Positions 30,403 to 38,858 of a DNA stretch of 64,000 bases are shown here, piece after piece. The notes under the pieces are model-generated. The model made no database searches. It was not told the DNA's origin and saw only the letters and a list, made by a program, of their open reading frames with translations. Position numbers and translations under genes: made by a program. This stretch comes from Aquipuribacter hungaricus. GTDB lineage: Bacteria; Actinomycetota; Actinomycetes; Actinomycetales; JBBAYJ01. Position 1 is the stretch's first letter; every line of letters begins with the position of its first letter. Location of the stretch: the NCBI RefSeq assembly GCF_042663885.1, contig NZ_JBHSXV010000001.1; one strand, written 5' to 3'.

Positions 30403-31968
30403 TCACAGCGCGAACAGCCCGGACGTCCCCGCCAGGTCCAGCAGCGGCGACGGGACGACGCCGAGGACGACGGTCGCCACGGCGGCGACCGCGAGGATCC
30501 CCGTGAGCGCGGCGCTCGGGGTGGCGACGACGGCGGAGTCCGCCGTCGGCTCCGTGAAGTACATGGACATGATGATCCGGACGTAGAAGACGACCGCGAC
30601 CGCGCTGGCCACGACGCCCACCACGGCCAGGACCGTGGCCCCGCCCGCGATGGCCGCCCCGAACACCGCCACCTTGCCGACGAAGCCGCTCGTCAGGGGG
30701 ATGCCCGCCAGGGCCAGCAGGAACAGCGAGAACATGGCGCCGAACAGCGGGGACCGCCTGCCGACCCCGGCCCACGACGCGATGGTCGTCGCCTCGCCGC
30801 CGGCGTCACGCACGAGCGTGAGGGCGGCGAACGCCCCGATCGTCGTCACGGCGTACACCGCGAGGTAGAACATCGACCCGCTGAGGCCGTCGCGGCTGAG
30901 CGCGAGGACCCCGGTGAGGATGAAGCCCGCGTGCGCGACCGAGGAGTACGCCAGCACCCGCTTGATGTCGCTCTGGACGACCGCCACGACGGTGCCGAGC
31001 ACCATGGTGATGACCGCCACCGCCCACAGGACGGGCTGCCACGCCCACGGGTTGTCCGGGAAGGCCACGTAGAGCACCCGGAGCATCGCCCCGAACGCCG
31101 CGACCTTGGTCGCGGCCGCCATGAACGCCGTGATCGACGTGGGCGCGCCCTGGTAGACGTCGGGCGTCCAGGAGTGGAACGGCGCCGCGCCGACCTTGAA
31201 CAACAGGCCGATGATCAGCAGGCCGAAGCCGAGGAGCAGCAGGGAGTCCTGGCCGACGTTGGTCCGGACGGCTGCCGCGATCTCGGGCAGGGCGACCGAG
31301 CCCGAGAAGCCGTAGAGCATCGCGGCGCCCATGAGGAAGAACGCCGAGCTGAACGCCCCCAGCAGGAAGTACTTGACCGCGGCCTCCTGGCTGAGCAGGC
31401 GGCGCCGCCGGGCGAACCCGCAGAGCAGGTACAGCGGGAGGCTGAGCACCTCCAGCGCGACGAACATCGTCAGCAGGTCGTTGGCCGCGGGGAAGACGAG
31501 CATCCCCAGCACGACGAACAGCAGCAGGGGGTAGACCTCGGTCTGCTCCAGGCCCGCACGCCGGGCGCCGTCCTCGCCGGGCGAGCCGGGCACGGCCGAG
31601 GCCTGCGGCGCGAAGCCGGTCTCGTCCTGGACCCTGTCGCCGACCAGGAGGACCGCGACGACGGCGAGCACGAGCACGACAGCCATGAGGAAACGGGACA
31701 CCCCGTCGACGGCGACCGAGCCGCTCGCGGTCACCACGTCACCGGCGTCCCACTGCCACACCAGCAGCCCGAGGGCGGCGAGCAGGCCGACGACCGACAG
31801 CACCACCTGGGGCGTCCGGCGGCGGCCGCGGGGCAGGAAGGCCTCGAGCACGACGGACACCACCGCGGTGCCGGCGACGACCAGCATCGGCAGCGTCGCC
31901 AGGTAGTCGATCTCCGGGGGCGCGATGGCCCCGGGCGTGGCGGCGGTGTTGCCGAGCAGGGCGATCAC
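30403..31968 (-). CDS. nuoN: NADH-quinone oxidoreductase subunit N
   Basis: A 521-residue antiporter-like membrane subunit of complex I with about 14 helices, forming one of the proton channels. Typical segments are QEAAVKYFLLGAFSSAFFLMG, the conserved lysine-bearing LLFKVGAAPFHSWTPDVYQG, VVQSDIKRVLAYSSVAHAG and LAGIPLTSGFVGK. GTG 31968 overlaps the nuoM stop by four bases. A hydrophilic loop near residues 115-140 (DETGFAPQAS...GARRAGLEQT) is longer than usual. Confidence 0.96.
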   Translation of the reverse strand: MIALLGNTAATPGAIAPPEIDYLATLPMLVVAGTAVVSVVLEAFLPRGRRRTPQVVLSVVGLLAALGLLVWQWDAGDVVTASGSVAVDGVSRFLMAVVLVLAVVAVLLVGDRVQDETGFAPQASAVPGSPGEDGARRAGLEQTEVYPLLLFVVLGMLVFPAANDLLTMFVALEVLSLPLYLLCGFARRRRLLSQEAAVKYFLLGAFSSAFFLMGAAMLYGFSGSVALPEIAAAVRTNVGQDSLLLLGFGLLIIGLLFKVGAAPFHSWTPDVYQGAPTSITAFMAAATKVAAFGAMLRVLYVAFPDNPWAWQPVLWAVAVITMVLGTVVAVVQSDIKRVLAYSSVAHAGFILTGVLALSRDGLSGSMFYLAVYAVTTIGAFAALTLVRDAGGEATTIASWAGVGRRSPLFGAMFSLFLLALAGIPLTSGFVGKVAVFGAAIAGGATVLAVVGVVASAVAVVFYVRIIMSMYFTEPTADSAVVATPSAALTGILAVAAVATVVLGVVPSPLLDLAGTSGLFAL

Positions 31969-33512
31969 CCTTCGCTCCCTTCGGCGACGAACAGCGGGTC
32001 GAGGTCGGTCATGCCGGTCTGCTCCATCGTCCGCTCCACGGCGGGCGTGATGATGTCCAGCACGGGCTTGGGGTAGAAGCCGAGGGCGAGGATGACCGCG
32101 AGCAGCGGGGCCACCACGAGCGCCTCGCGCGGGCGCATGTCCCGGGTCCGCGGGGCTCCCTCGGCGTCGCGCAGCTCCGGCACGGTCTCCCCCGTCATCA
32201 TCCGCTGGTAGGTCCAGAGGATGTAGAGCGCGGCGAGCACGATCCCCACGGTGGCGATGACCGCCGCCCAGGGGTAGCGCTCGAAGGTGCCGACGAGGAC
32301 GAGGAACTCCGAGACGAAGCTCGACAGCCCGGGCAGCGCCAGGGACGACAGCCCGGCGACGAAGAAGGCCCCTGCCAGCAGCGGCATGACCCGCTGCCCG
32401 CCGCCGAAGTCGGCGATCAGGCTGGAGCCGCGGCGCGTGGCGAGCATGCCCGCCACGAGGAACAGCGCGGCCGTGGAGAAGCCGTGGTTGACCTGGTACA
32501 GCGCCGACCCGCTCTGCCCGGCGGTCGTCATGGCGAAGATGCCGAGGACGATGAAGCCGAAGTGGCTGATCGACGTCCAGGCGATGAGCCGCATGACGTC
32601 GCGCTGGGCCATCGCCACGAACGCGCCGTAGAGGATCGACACCAGGGCGAAGCAGATGATCGCCGGGGCCGCCCACCGGGACGCCTCCGGGAACAGCGGC
32701 AGCAGGATGGTGAGCATCCCGAAGGTGCCGACCTTGTCCAGCACGCCGACCAGCAGGACCGCCGCGCCGGGCGGGGCCTGGGCGGCGGCGTCCGGCAGCC
32801 AGGTGTGGACCGGCCACAGCGGTGCCTTGACGGCGAAGGCCACGAACAGGCCCAGGAACAGCCAGCGGCCGGTGGAGGTGGACGTCTCCAGCGCGGCGAG
32901 GTTGTCCAGCAGGAAGCCGTCCGGCCCGCCGGGGCCCGCCACGTAGATGCCGATGACCGCGGCGAGCATGACGAGCCCGCCGGCCAGGGAGTACACGAGG
33001 AAGGTGAGGGAGGCCGCCCGCCGCCTCGGCCCGCCGTAGCGGCCGATGAGGAAGTACATCGGCAGCAGCATGACCTCGAACAGCACGTAGAACAGGAACA
33101 GGTCCCGGGCGACGAAGACACCGATGACCAGGGACTCCAGCACGAGCACGAGCGCGAGGAAGGGCGCGTCCACGCGGCCCCCGGCGGCGGGGCCGAGGTC
33201 GCGCCAGGACGCGAGCAGGCAGACCGGGACGAGCACCGCGGTGAGGGCGACCATGGACAGCGCGATGCCGTCGACGCCCACGGCCAGGCTGGCGCCGAGC
33301 TGCGGGATCCAGGACACCTGCTCGGAGAACTGGTAGCTGCCGGCGTCGGCGACGTCGAACGCTAGGGCGCCCGCGACGACCACCCCGAGGACGACCAGGG
33401 AGAACGCGAGCGCCACCGCCTTGGCGGCGTCGAGGCGGCTCTTCGGGAGGGCGGCGACGACGGCCGCCCCGACCAGCGGGAGGGCGAGGGCTGCGACGAG
33501 CCAGGAGATCAC
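31965..33512 (-). CDS. nuoM: NADH-quinone oxidoreductase subunit M
   Basis: A 515-residue proton-pumping membrane subunit of complex I. Recognisable pieces are the FYVLFEVMLLPMYFLIGRYGG helix pair, AVKAPLWPVHTWLPDAA with the conserved Lys and His, AQRDVMRLIAWTSISHFGF and LPGLSSFVSEFLVL. About 14 helices and normal length. It starts at GTG 33512, ten bases after nuoL ends, and overlaps nuoN. Confidence 0.96.
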   Translation of the reverse strand: MISWLVAALALPLVGAAVVAALPKSRLDAAKAVALAFSLVVLGVVVAGALAFDVADAGSYQFSEQVSWIPQLGASLAVGVDGIALSMVALTAVLVPVCLLASWRDLGPAAGGRVDAPFLALVLVLESLVIGVFVARDLFLFYVLFEVMLLPMYFLIGRYGGPRRRAASLTFLVYSLAGGLVMLAAVIGIYVAGPGGPDGFLLDNLAALETSTSTGRWLFLGLFVAFAVKAPLWPVHTWLPDAAAQAPPGAAVLLVGVLDKVGTFGMLTILLPLFPEASRWAAPAIICFALVSILYGAFVAMAQRDVMRLIAWTSISHFGFIVLGIFAMTTAGQSGSALYQVNHGFSTAALFLVAGMLATRRGSSLIADFGGGQRVMPLLAGAFFVAGLSSLALPGLSSFVSEFLVLVGTFERYPWAAVIATVGIVLAALYILWTYQRMMTGETVPELRDAEGAPRTRDMRPREALVVAPLLAVILALGFYPKPVLDIITPAVERTMEQTGMTDLDPLFVAEGSEG

Positions 33513-33522
33513 GGCCGGCCTC

Positions 33523-35466
33523 TCAGATCTGCACGAGCACGAGGGCGCCGACGACGAGGGCGACGCCGGCGAACATGGACAGGGCGTACGAGCGGACGAA
33601 CCCGGTCTGCAGGCGCGACAGCCCCGACCCGAGCCCGGCGACGGAGCGGGTCAGGCCGCGGACGGCGCCGGAGACCAGGTCGTCGTCCACCTCGCCCATG
33701 CCGCGGACGAAGGCCCTGCCCGGCTCGACGAAGGCGATGTCGTTGACGTCGTCCTGGAACAGGTCGCGCCGTGCGGCCTGGGTGAGGACGCTGCCCCGGG
33801 GGGCGGTCACCGGCACGTCGCGGCGCAGGTACTGCAGGTACGCCAGGGCGACGCCGAGGACGATGAGCACGAGGGTGACGACCGTGACCAGCGTGAGGCT
33901 GACGACGGGCTCGCCGGCCTCGTGGGGGCTGAACACCGGCTCCAGCCAGTCCTCGATCCAGTGCGTGTACCCGAGCAGGGCGCCGAGTCCGGCGGAGCCG
34001 ACCGCGAGCACGACCATCGGGGCGACCATGAGGACCGGCGACTCGTGCGGGTGCGGCGCCGGGGCGTCGGTCCCGTCGTGCCAGCGACGCTTCCCGTGAA
34101 AGGTCATGAAGAACAGCCGCGTCATGTAGAAGGCCGTGAGCCCCGCGCCGATGACGGTCACCGGGCCCAGGACGTAGGGCTGCCAGCCCTCGCCCTCGAA
34201 GGCCGCGTGGATGATCTCGTCCTTGGACACGAAGCCGGAGAACGGCGGGACGCCGATGATGGCCAGCCAGCCGAGACCGAAGGTGATCCAGGTCAGCATC
34301 ATCACCGAGCGGACGCCGCCGAAACGCCGCATGTCGGTCTCGTCGTCCATCCCGTGCATGACCGACCCCGCGCCCAGGAACATGCCGGCCTTGAAGAAGC
34401 CGTGCGTGAGCAGGTGGAAGATCGCGAAGACGTACCCGACCGGGCCGAGCCCGGCCGCGAGCATCATGTAGCCGATCTGCGACATGGTGGAGGCGGCCAG
34501 CGCCTTCTTGATGTCGTCCTTGGCCGAGCCCACGACCGCGCCGTAGAGCAGCGTGACGGCCCCGACCACGGCGACCGCGGTCGTGGCGGCGGGCGCGCCC
34601 TCGAAGATCGGCCCGGAGCGCACGACGAGGTAGACGCCGGCGGTGACCATGGTCGCGGCGTGGATGAGCGCCGAGACCGGGGTCGGGCCCGCCATCGCGT
34701 CGCCGAGCCACGACTGCAGCGGGAACTGCGCCGACTTGCCGCAGGCGGCGAGCAGCAGCATGAGCCCGATGACGGTGAGCCAGGTCTCGCTCGCGCCGGC
34801 GGCCCCGGACAGGACGTCGTCGAACTGCACCGACCCGAACGACACGAACATCGCCATGATCGCGATGGACAGGCCGAAGTCGCCGACGCGGTTGGCGATG
34901 AAGGCCTTCTTGGCGGCGACGGCGTAGTCGATGCGGTGGTTCCAGAACCCGATGAGCAGGTAGGACGCGAGCCCGACGCCCTCCCAGCCGACGTACAGCA
35001 GCAGGTAGCTGTCGGCGAGGACGAGCAGGAGCATCGCCGCGACGAAGAGGTTGAGGTAGGCGAAGAAGCGCCGGCGGTCGGTGTCGTGGCGCATGTACTC
35101 CACCGAGTACACGTGGATGAGCGTGCCGACGAAGGTGATGAGGAGCACGAAGCACAGGCTCAGCGGGTCCACGAGCAGGCCGGCGTCGACCTGGAAGGTC
35201 CCCGCGGGCACCCAGGAGAAGCCGGCGACGGAGCGGGCCCGCTCCTCGGCGTCGTGCCCGAGCACCGACAGGAACACCAGGGCGCCGACGACGAACGCGG
35301 CGGCCGAGGCGGCCAGGCCGAGCCAGTGGCCCCACCGGTCGGCGGCACGGCCGGCGAGCAGCAGCACGCCCGCGCTGACCAGCGGGACGACGACGAGCAG
35401 CCACGCGAGTGACTCGACGCCGGTGGCGGGGACCGTCTCCAGCCCCGACATCGGGATGACGTTCAC
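33523..35466 (-). CDS. nuoL: NADH-quinone oxidoreductase subunit L
   Basis: A 647-residue, largest proton-channel subunit of complex I, with the long C-terminal lateral helix that clamps M and N. Landmarks are YVGWEGVGLASYLLIGFW, GKSAQFPLQSWLGDAMAGPTPVSA (in two parts), the Lys-containing AKDDIKKALAASTMSQIG and PFSGFVSKDEI. The start GTG 35466 has GAGAGGA upstream. Ten bases follow nuoK. Confidence 0.97.
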   Translation of the reverse strand: MNVIPMSGLETVPATGVESLAWLLVVVPLVSAGVLLLAGRAADRWGHWLGLAASAAAFVVGALVFLSVLGHDAEERARSVAGFSWVPAGTFQVDAGLLVDPLSLCFVLLITFVGTLIHVYSVEYMRHDTDRRRFFAYLNLFVAAMLLLVLADSYLLLYVGWEGVGLASYLLIGFWNHRIDYAVAAKKAFIANRVGDFGLSIAIMAMFVSFGSVQFDDVLSGAAGASETWLTVIGLMLLLAACGKSAQFPLQSWLGDAMAGPTPVSALIHAATMVTAGVYLVVRSGPIFEGAPAATTAVAVVGAVTLLYGAVVGSAKDDIKKALAASTMSQIGYMMLAAGLGPVGYVFAIFHLLTHGFFKAGMFLGAGSVMHGMDDETDMRRFGGVRSVMMLTWITFGLGWLAIIGVPPFSGFVSKDEIIHAAFEGEGWQPYVLGPVTVIGAGLTAFYMTRLFFMTFHGKRRWHDGTDAPAPHPHESPVLMVAPMVVLAVGSAGLGALLGYTHWIEDWLEPVFSPHEAGEPVVSLTLVTVVTLVLIVLGVALAYLQYLRRDVPVTAPRGSVLTQAARRDLFQDDVNDIAFVEPGRAFVRGMGEVDDDLVSGAVRGLTRSVAGLGSGLSRLQTGFVRSYALSMFAGVALVVGALVLVQI

Positions 35467-35476
35467 GCGCGTCCTC

Positions 35477-35776
35477 TCAGTACTTCAGCAGGTTGGCGTC
35501 GTCGACCGACGCGGACCTGCGGGTGCGGAAGATGGCCATGATGATCGCGAGCCCGATGACCACCTCGGCGGCGGCGACGAGCATGACGAACAGGGCCACG
35601 GTCTGGCCGGTGAGGTCGCCGTTGATGCGCGCGAACGCCACGAAGGCGAGGTTCGCGGCGTTGAGCATGAGCTCCACGCCCATGAACACGACGATCGCGT
35701 TGCGCCGGGCGAGGACGACGGCCCCGCCGATGGTGAACAGCACGACGGACAGGTAGACCCAGTACACGGCGTCCAC
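35477..35776 (-). CDS. nuoK: NADH-quinone oxidoreductase subunit K
   Basis: A 99-residue, three-helix membrane subunit of complex I. Helix 2 carries the conserved glutamate in VFMGVELMLNAANLAF and helix 3 the second in LVAAAEVVIGLAI; both acidic residues belong to the hydrophilic axis that couples quinone reduction to proton pumping. Full length for the family. It starts one base after the nuoJ stop. Confidence 0.96.
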   Translation of the reverse strand: MDAVYWVYLSVVLFTIGGAVVLARRNAIVVFMGVELMLNAANLAFVAFARINGDLTGQTVALFVMLVAAAEVVIGLAIIMAIFRTRRSASVDDANLLKY

Positions 35777-35777
35777 G

Positions 35778-36704
35778 TCAGCGCTCCTGTCCGGTCACGG
35801 CGGCGTCGTCGGTGCCCAGGCCGCCGGCCTCGGCGTCGAGGCCCTGGCCGTCGACGCGCACGTGGCCGCCGCCCGTGGTCCGGCGCCCTCGGCCCTCGGG
35901 GTCCATGGCGGCCTGGATGGCCGGGACGTCGGTGACCAGCTGCGTCGTCGTGCCGGTCTGGCCGCGGGCAGCGAGCACCCGGGAGACCGACAGCTCGCTC
36001 GGGGTGCCGTCGGGCAGCAGGGCCGGGGTGTCCACGGCGTTGTGCCGCGCGAAGACGCCGGGGGGCGGCAGCGGGGTCATCCGCTGGCCGCGCCGGAGCC
36101 GGCTCTCGGAGATGGTGCGCTGCGTGGCGCGCTCGCCGGTGCGCTCGCGGTGCGCGAGCACCATGGCGCCGAGGGCCGCGACGACCAGCAGCGCGGCGGT
36201 CATCTCGAAGGCCCAGACGTAGCGGCTGAAGATCAGCGCGGCGATGCCGGTGATGTTGCCGCCGTCGTTGACCTCCGTGAGGTTCGCCGGCTCGGGGAAC
36301 GCGGTGCGCCCGAGCGCGACGAGCACGAAGCCGAGGAAGCCGGCCGCCGCGAGGGCGCCGACCACGCGCTGGCCGCGGATGGTCTCCACGAGGGAGTCCG
36401 AGGAGTCGACGCCGACGAGCATGAGGACGAAGAGGAACAGCATCATGACGGCGCCGGTGTAGACGAAGACCTGGACCATGCCGAGGAACGGCGCCTGCAG
36501 GCCGACGTACACCCCGCCCAGGCTGACCATGACGACGGCCATGCTCAGCGCGGCGTGCACCGCCTTGCGGGCGAACAGCAGGCCGAGGGCCGCCAGCACC
36601 ATGAGCGGGCCGAGGGTCCAGAACAGGACGGCCTCGCCGAGCCCGGGCGCGCCGGAGGTCGACGCCTCCGCCGTCGCGGCGAGAGGCAGGAGGGCGGCGT
36701 TCAC
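35778..36704 (-). CDS. nuoJ: NADH-quinone oxidoreductase subunit J
   Basis: A 308-residue membrane subunit of complex I. Five helices occupy the first 205 residues (LFARKAVHAALSMAVVMVSL; VFVYTGAVMMLFLFVLMLVG with the pi-bulge region). The C-terminal 100 residues are a hydrophilic Gly/Thr/Asp-rich tail, a length difference common in actinobacterial NuoJ compared with E. coli (184). GTG 36704 overlaps the nuoI stop by four bases. Confidence 0.95.
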   Translation of the reverse strand: MNAALLPLAATAEASTSGAPGLGEAVLFWTLGPLMVLAALGLLFARKAVHAALSMAVVMVSLGGVYVGLQAPFLGMVQVFVYTGAVMMLFLFVLMLVGVDSSDSLVETIRGQRVVGALAAAGFLGFVLVALGRTAFPEPANLTEVNDGGNITGIAALIFSRYVWAFEMTAALLVVAALGAMVLAHRERTGERATQRTISESRLRRGQRMTPLPPPGVFARHNAVDTPALLPDGTPSELSVSRVLAARGQTGTTTQLVTDVPAIQAAMDPEGRGRRTTGGGHVRVDGQGLDAEAGGLGTDDAAVTGQER

Positions 36705-37387
36705 GCCGTGGCCCCCTTGTGCTTCTTCGCGTGGCGGGAGACCGACGTGTCGCGCGCCGGGACGACGACGTCGTCGCGCCCGTCCGACCGCTCGGCCGCG
36801 AAGGCGCGCTGCGCCTCGGTGGGGCCGGTGACCTCGTTGCGGTAGTAGTCCTTCTCGGTGGCGCCGTCGACCATGGGGTGCGGCGCGGGGACCATGCTCT
36901 CCAGGAGCGGGGCCAGCAGCTGCTCCTTGGTGAAGATGGTCGCCTGCCGGGTGTGGTCGGCCAGCTCGTACTCGTTGGTCATGGTGAGCGCGCGCGTCGG
37001 GCAGGCCTCGATGCAGAGCCCGCAGAAGATGCAGCGCAGGTAGTTGATCTGGTAGACGCGGCCGTAGCGCTCGCCGGGGCTGTAGCGCTCGAGCTCGGTG
37101 TTCTGCGCGCCCTCGACGTAGATGGCGTCCGCCGGGCAGGCCCAGGCGCACAGCTCGCAGCCGATGCACTTCTCGAGCCCGTCGGCCCAGCGGTTGAGCT
37201 GGTGCCGGCCGTGGTACCGCGGCTGGGTGGCCTTGGGCCCCTTGCCCTTCGGGCCCTCGGGGTACTCCTCGCTGAGCACCTTGGTGAACATCGTCGAGAA
37301 GGTGACGCCGAAGCCGGCGACCGGGGCCAGCAGCTCGGAGAGCCAGCCCGGTTCGTCCCGGCGACCGCGGTCGTCGTCATCAGCCAC
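36701..37387 (-). CDS. nuoI: NADH-quinone oxidoreductase subunit I (2x 4Fe-4S)
   Basis: A 228-residue ferredoxin-like subunit of complex I that carries clusters N6a and N6b. Cys74, 77, 80 and 84 (CIGCELCAWACP) and Cys119, 122, 125 and 129 (CIFCGLCIEACP) are the two complete ligand sets. The N-terminal amphipathic segment FGVTFSTMFTKVL docks on the membrane arm. The C-terminal 60 residues are charged and variable. GTG 37387 overlaps the nuoH stop. Confidence 0.97.
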   Translation of the reverse strand: MADDDDRGRRDEPGWLSELLAPVAGFGVTFSTMFTKVLSEEYPEGPKGKGPKATQPRYHGRHQLNRWADGLEKCIGCELCAWACPADAIYVEGAQNTELERYSPGERYGRVYQINYLRCIFCGLCIEACPTRALTMTNEYELADHTRQATIFTKEQLLAPLLESMVPAPHPMVDGATEKDYYRNEVTGPTEAQRAFAAERSDGRDDVVVPARDTSVSRHAKKHKGATA

Positions 37388-38858
37388 GGGTGGCCTCCTG
37401 GTCTGCGGTGCTGCGGGCGGCGGCGCCGTCGGCGGCCTCCGTCGAGGTGGGTGCGGGACCCGCGGCCACGGCGACCGGCTCGCGCCGGGCGGGCGCGGGG
37501 GTGCCGCCGAGCGAGCCGCGGGAGCGGGTCACGGTCTGGCCGGGCAGGGGCGGGACGGGGAAGCCGTGGGCGAACGGGTCGACCTCGCCTGCCGGCGGGG
37601 TGGAGTCCTGGACGACCTTGCCGCCGAGGAACCACACCACGACGACCAGGGGCAGGCCCACGGCGGCGACGAGGATATAGACCTGCTGCTGGCTGAGCAC
37701 GTCGTACTGGATGAGCCCGCGGACGACGCCCAGGAAGATCACCCAGGCGAAGGCGGCCTCGATGAGGACCTTCCAGCCGAGGTTCATGAACTGGTCGTAG
37801 CGCAGGCGCGGCAGGGCGCCGCGCAGCCAGAAGAAGCCGAAGACGACGAGCCACATCTTGGCCGTGAACCACAGCACCGGCCAGAAGCCCGTGTTGAACC
37901 AGGCCTCGCCCGGCTCGGCGCCGAACCAGCCGTCGCCGAGGAAGGGCAGCTCGAAGCCGGCCAGCGAGAACGGCGCGAGCGGCCACGGGGCCATCCAGCC
38001 GCCGAGGAACAGGGTGACCGCCAGGGCGGACACCGTGAACATGGCGACGTACTCGGCGAGGAAGAACAGCGCGAACTTCAGCGAGGAGTACTCGGTGTGG
38101 AACCCGCCGACGAGCTCGCCCTCGCCCTCGGGCAGGTCGAACGGGGCGCGGTTGGTCTCCCCGACGATGGCCACGAGGAACAGCAGGAAGCTCGGCAGCA
38201 GCGGGATGAACAGCCAGAGGTCGGTCTGCGCCTCGACGATGCGCGAGGTCGACATGGACCCGGTGTAGATGAACACGCCGACCAGGGCCAGGCCCATGAT
38301 CAGCTCGTAGCTGATGACCTGGGCGGTCGAGCGCAGCCCGCCGAGCAGCGGGTAGGTCGAGCCGGACGACCAGCCGGCCAGGACGAGGCCGTACACCCCG
38401 ACGCTGGCCGCGGCGAGGACGAAGAGCACCGACACCGGCACGTCCGTGACCTGCAGCGGGGTGGTGCGGCCGAAGACCGTGACCTCGGGCCCGAGCGGGA
38501 TGACCGCGAAGGCGAGGAAGGCCGGCGCGACCGAGATCGCCGGGGCCAGGACGTAGATCAGCTTGTCCGCGCCCTCGGGGACGATGTCCTCCTTGAGGGC
38601 GAGCTCGACGCCGTCGGCGAGGCTCTGGAGCAGGCCGAACGGGCCGTGGCGGTTGGGCCCCGGCCGCTGCTGCATCCGGCCGAGGATGCGGCGCTCGGCC
38701 CAGATCGCCACGAGCACGTTGACGACGAGGAACGCGAACACGAGCACGGCCTTGATGAGGGCGACGAGCCAGGTGTCCTGCGAGAAGTCCGACGCCGGTC
38801 CCTCGAGCCCGCCGAGAGCGGCGGGCAGGGCCGTGAGCGGACCGGCGGGGTGGCTCAC
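37380..38858 (-). CDS. nuoH: NADH-quinone oxidoreductase subunit H
   Basis: A 492-residue membrane subunit that forms the quinone chamber together with NuoB and NuoD. Conserved segments are AERRILGRMQQRPGPNRHGP, LLQSLADGVELALKED, the acidic loop GETNRAPFDLPEGEGELVGG and the FFLAEYVAMF helix. It is longer than the usual 330-430 residues because of a Pro/Ala/Thr-rich C-terminal tail of about 75 residues after the last helix. GTG 38858 overlaps the nuoG stop by four bases. Confidence 0.96.
   Translation of the reverse strand: MSHPAGPLTALPAALGGLEGPASDFSQDTWLVALIKAVLVFAFLVVNVLVAIWAERRILGRMQQRPGPNRHGPFGLLQSLADGVELALKEDIVPEGADKLIYVLAPAISVAPAFLAFAVIPLGPEVTVFGRTTPLQVTDVPVSVLFVLAAASVGVYGLVLAGWSSGSTYPLLGGLRSTAQVISYELIMGLALVGVFIYTGSMSTSRIVEAQTDLWLFIPLLPSFLLFLVAIVGETNRAPFDLPEGEGELVGGFHTEYSSLKFALFFLAEYVAMFTVSALAVTLFLGGWMAPWPLAPFSLAGFELPFLGDGWFGAEPGEAWFNTGFWPVLWFTAKMWLVVFGFFWLRGALPRLRYDQFMNLGWKVLIEAAFAWVIFLGVVRGLIQYDVLSQQQVYILVAAVGLPLVVVVWFLGGKVVQDSTPPAGEVDPFAHGFPVPPLPGQTVTRSRGSLGGTPAPARREPVAVAAGPAPTSTEAADGAAARSTADQEATRG

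Noticed and set aside
29040..30506. Plus-strand open frame with sixteen-residue HSPGTSLPRHVTPQAR-type repeats
   Set aside because: The peptide repeat is just the 16-bp DNA repeat read through three frames; the rest is antisense to the polyprenyl synthase and nuoN. No start or ribosome site.
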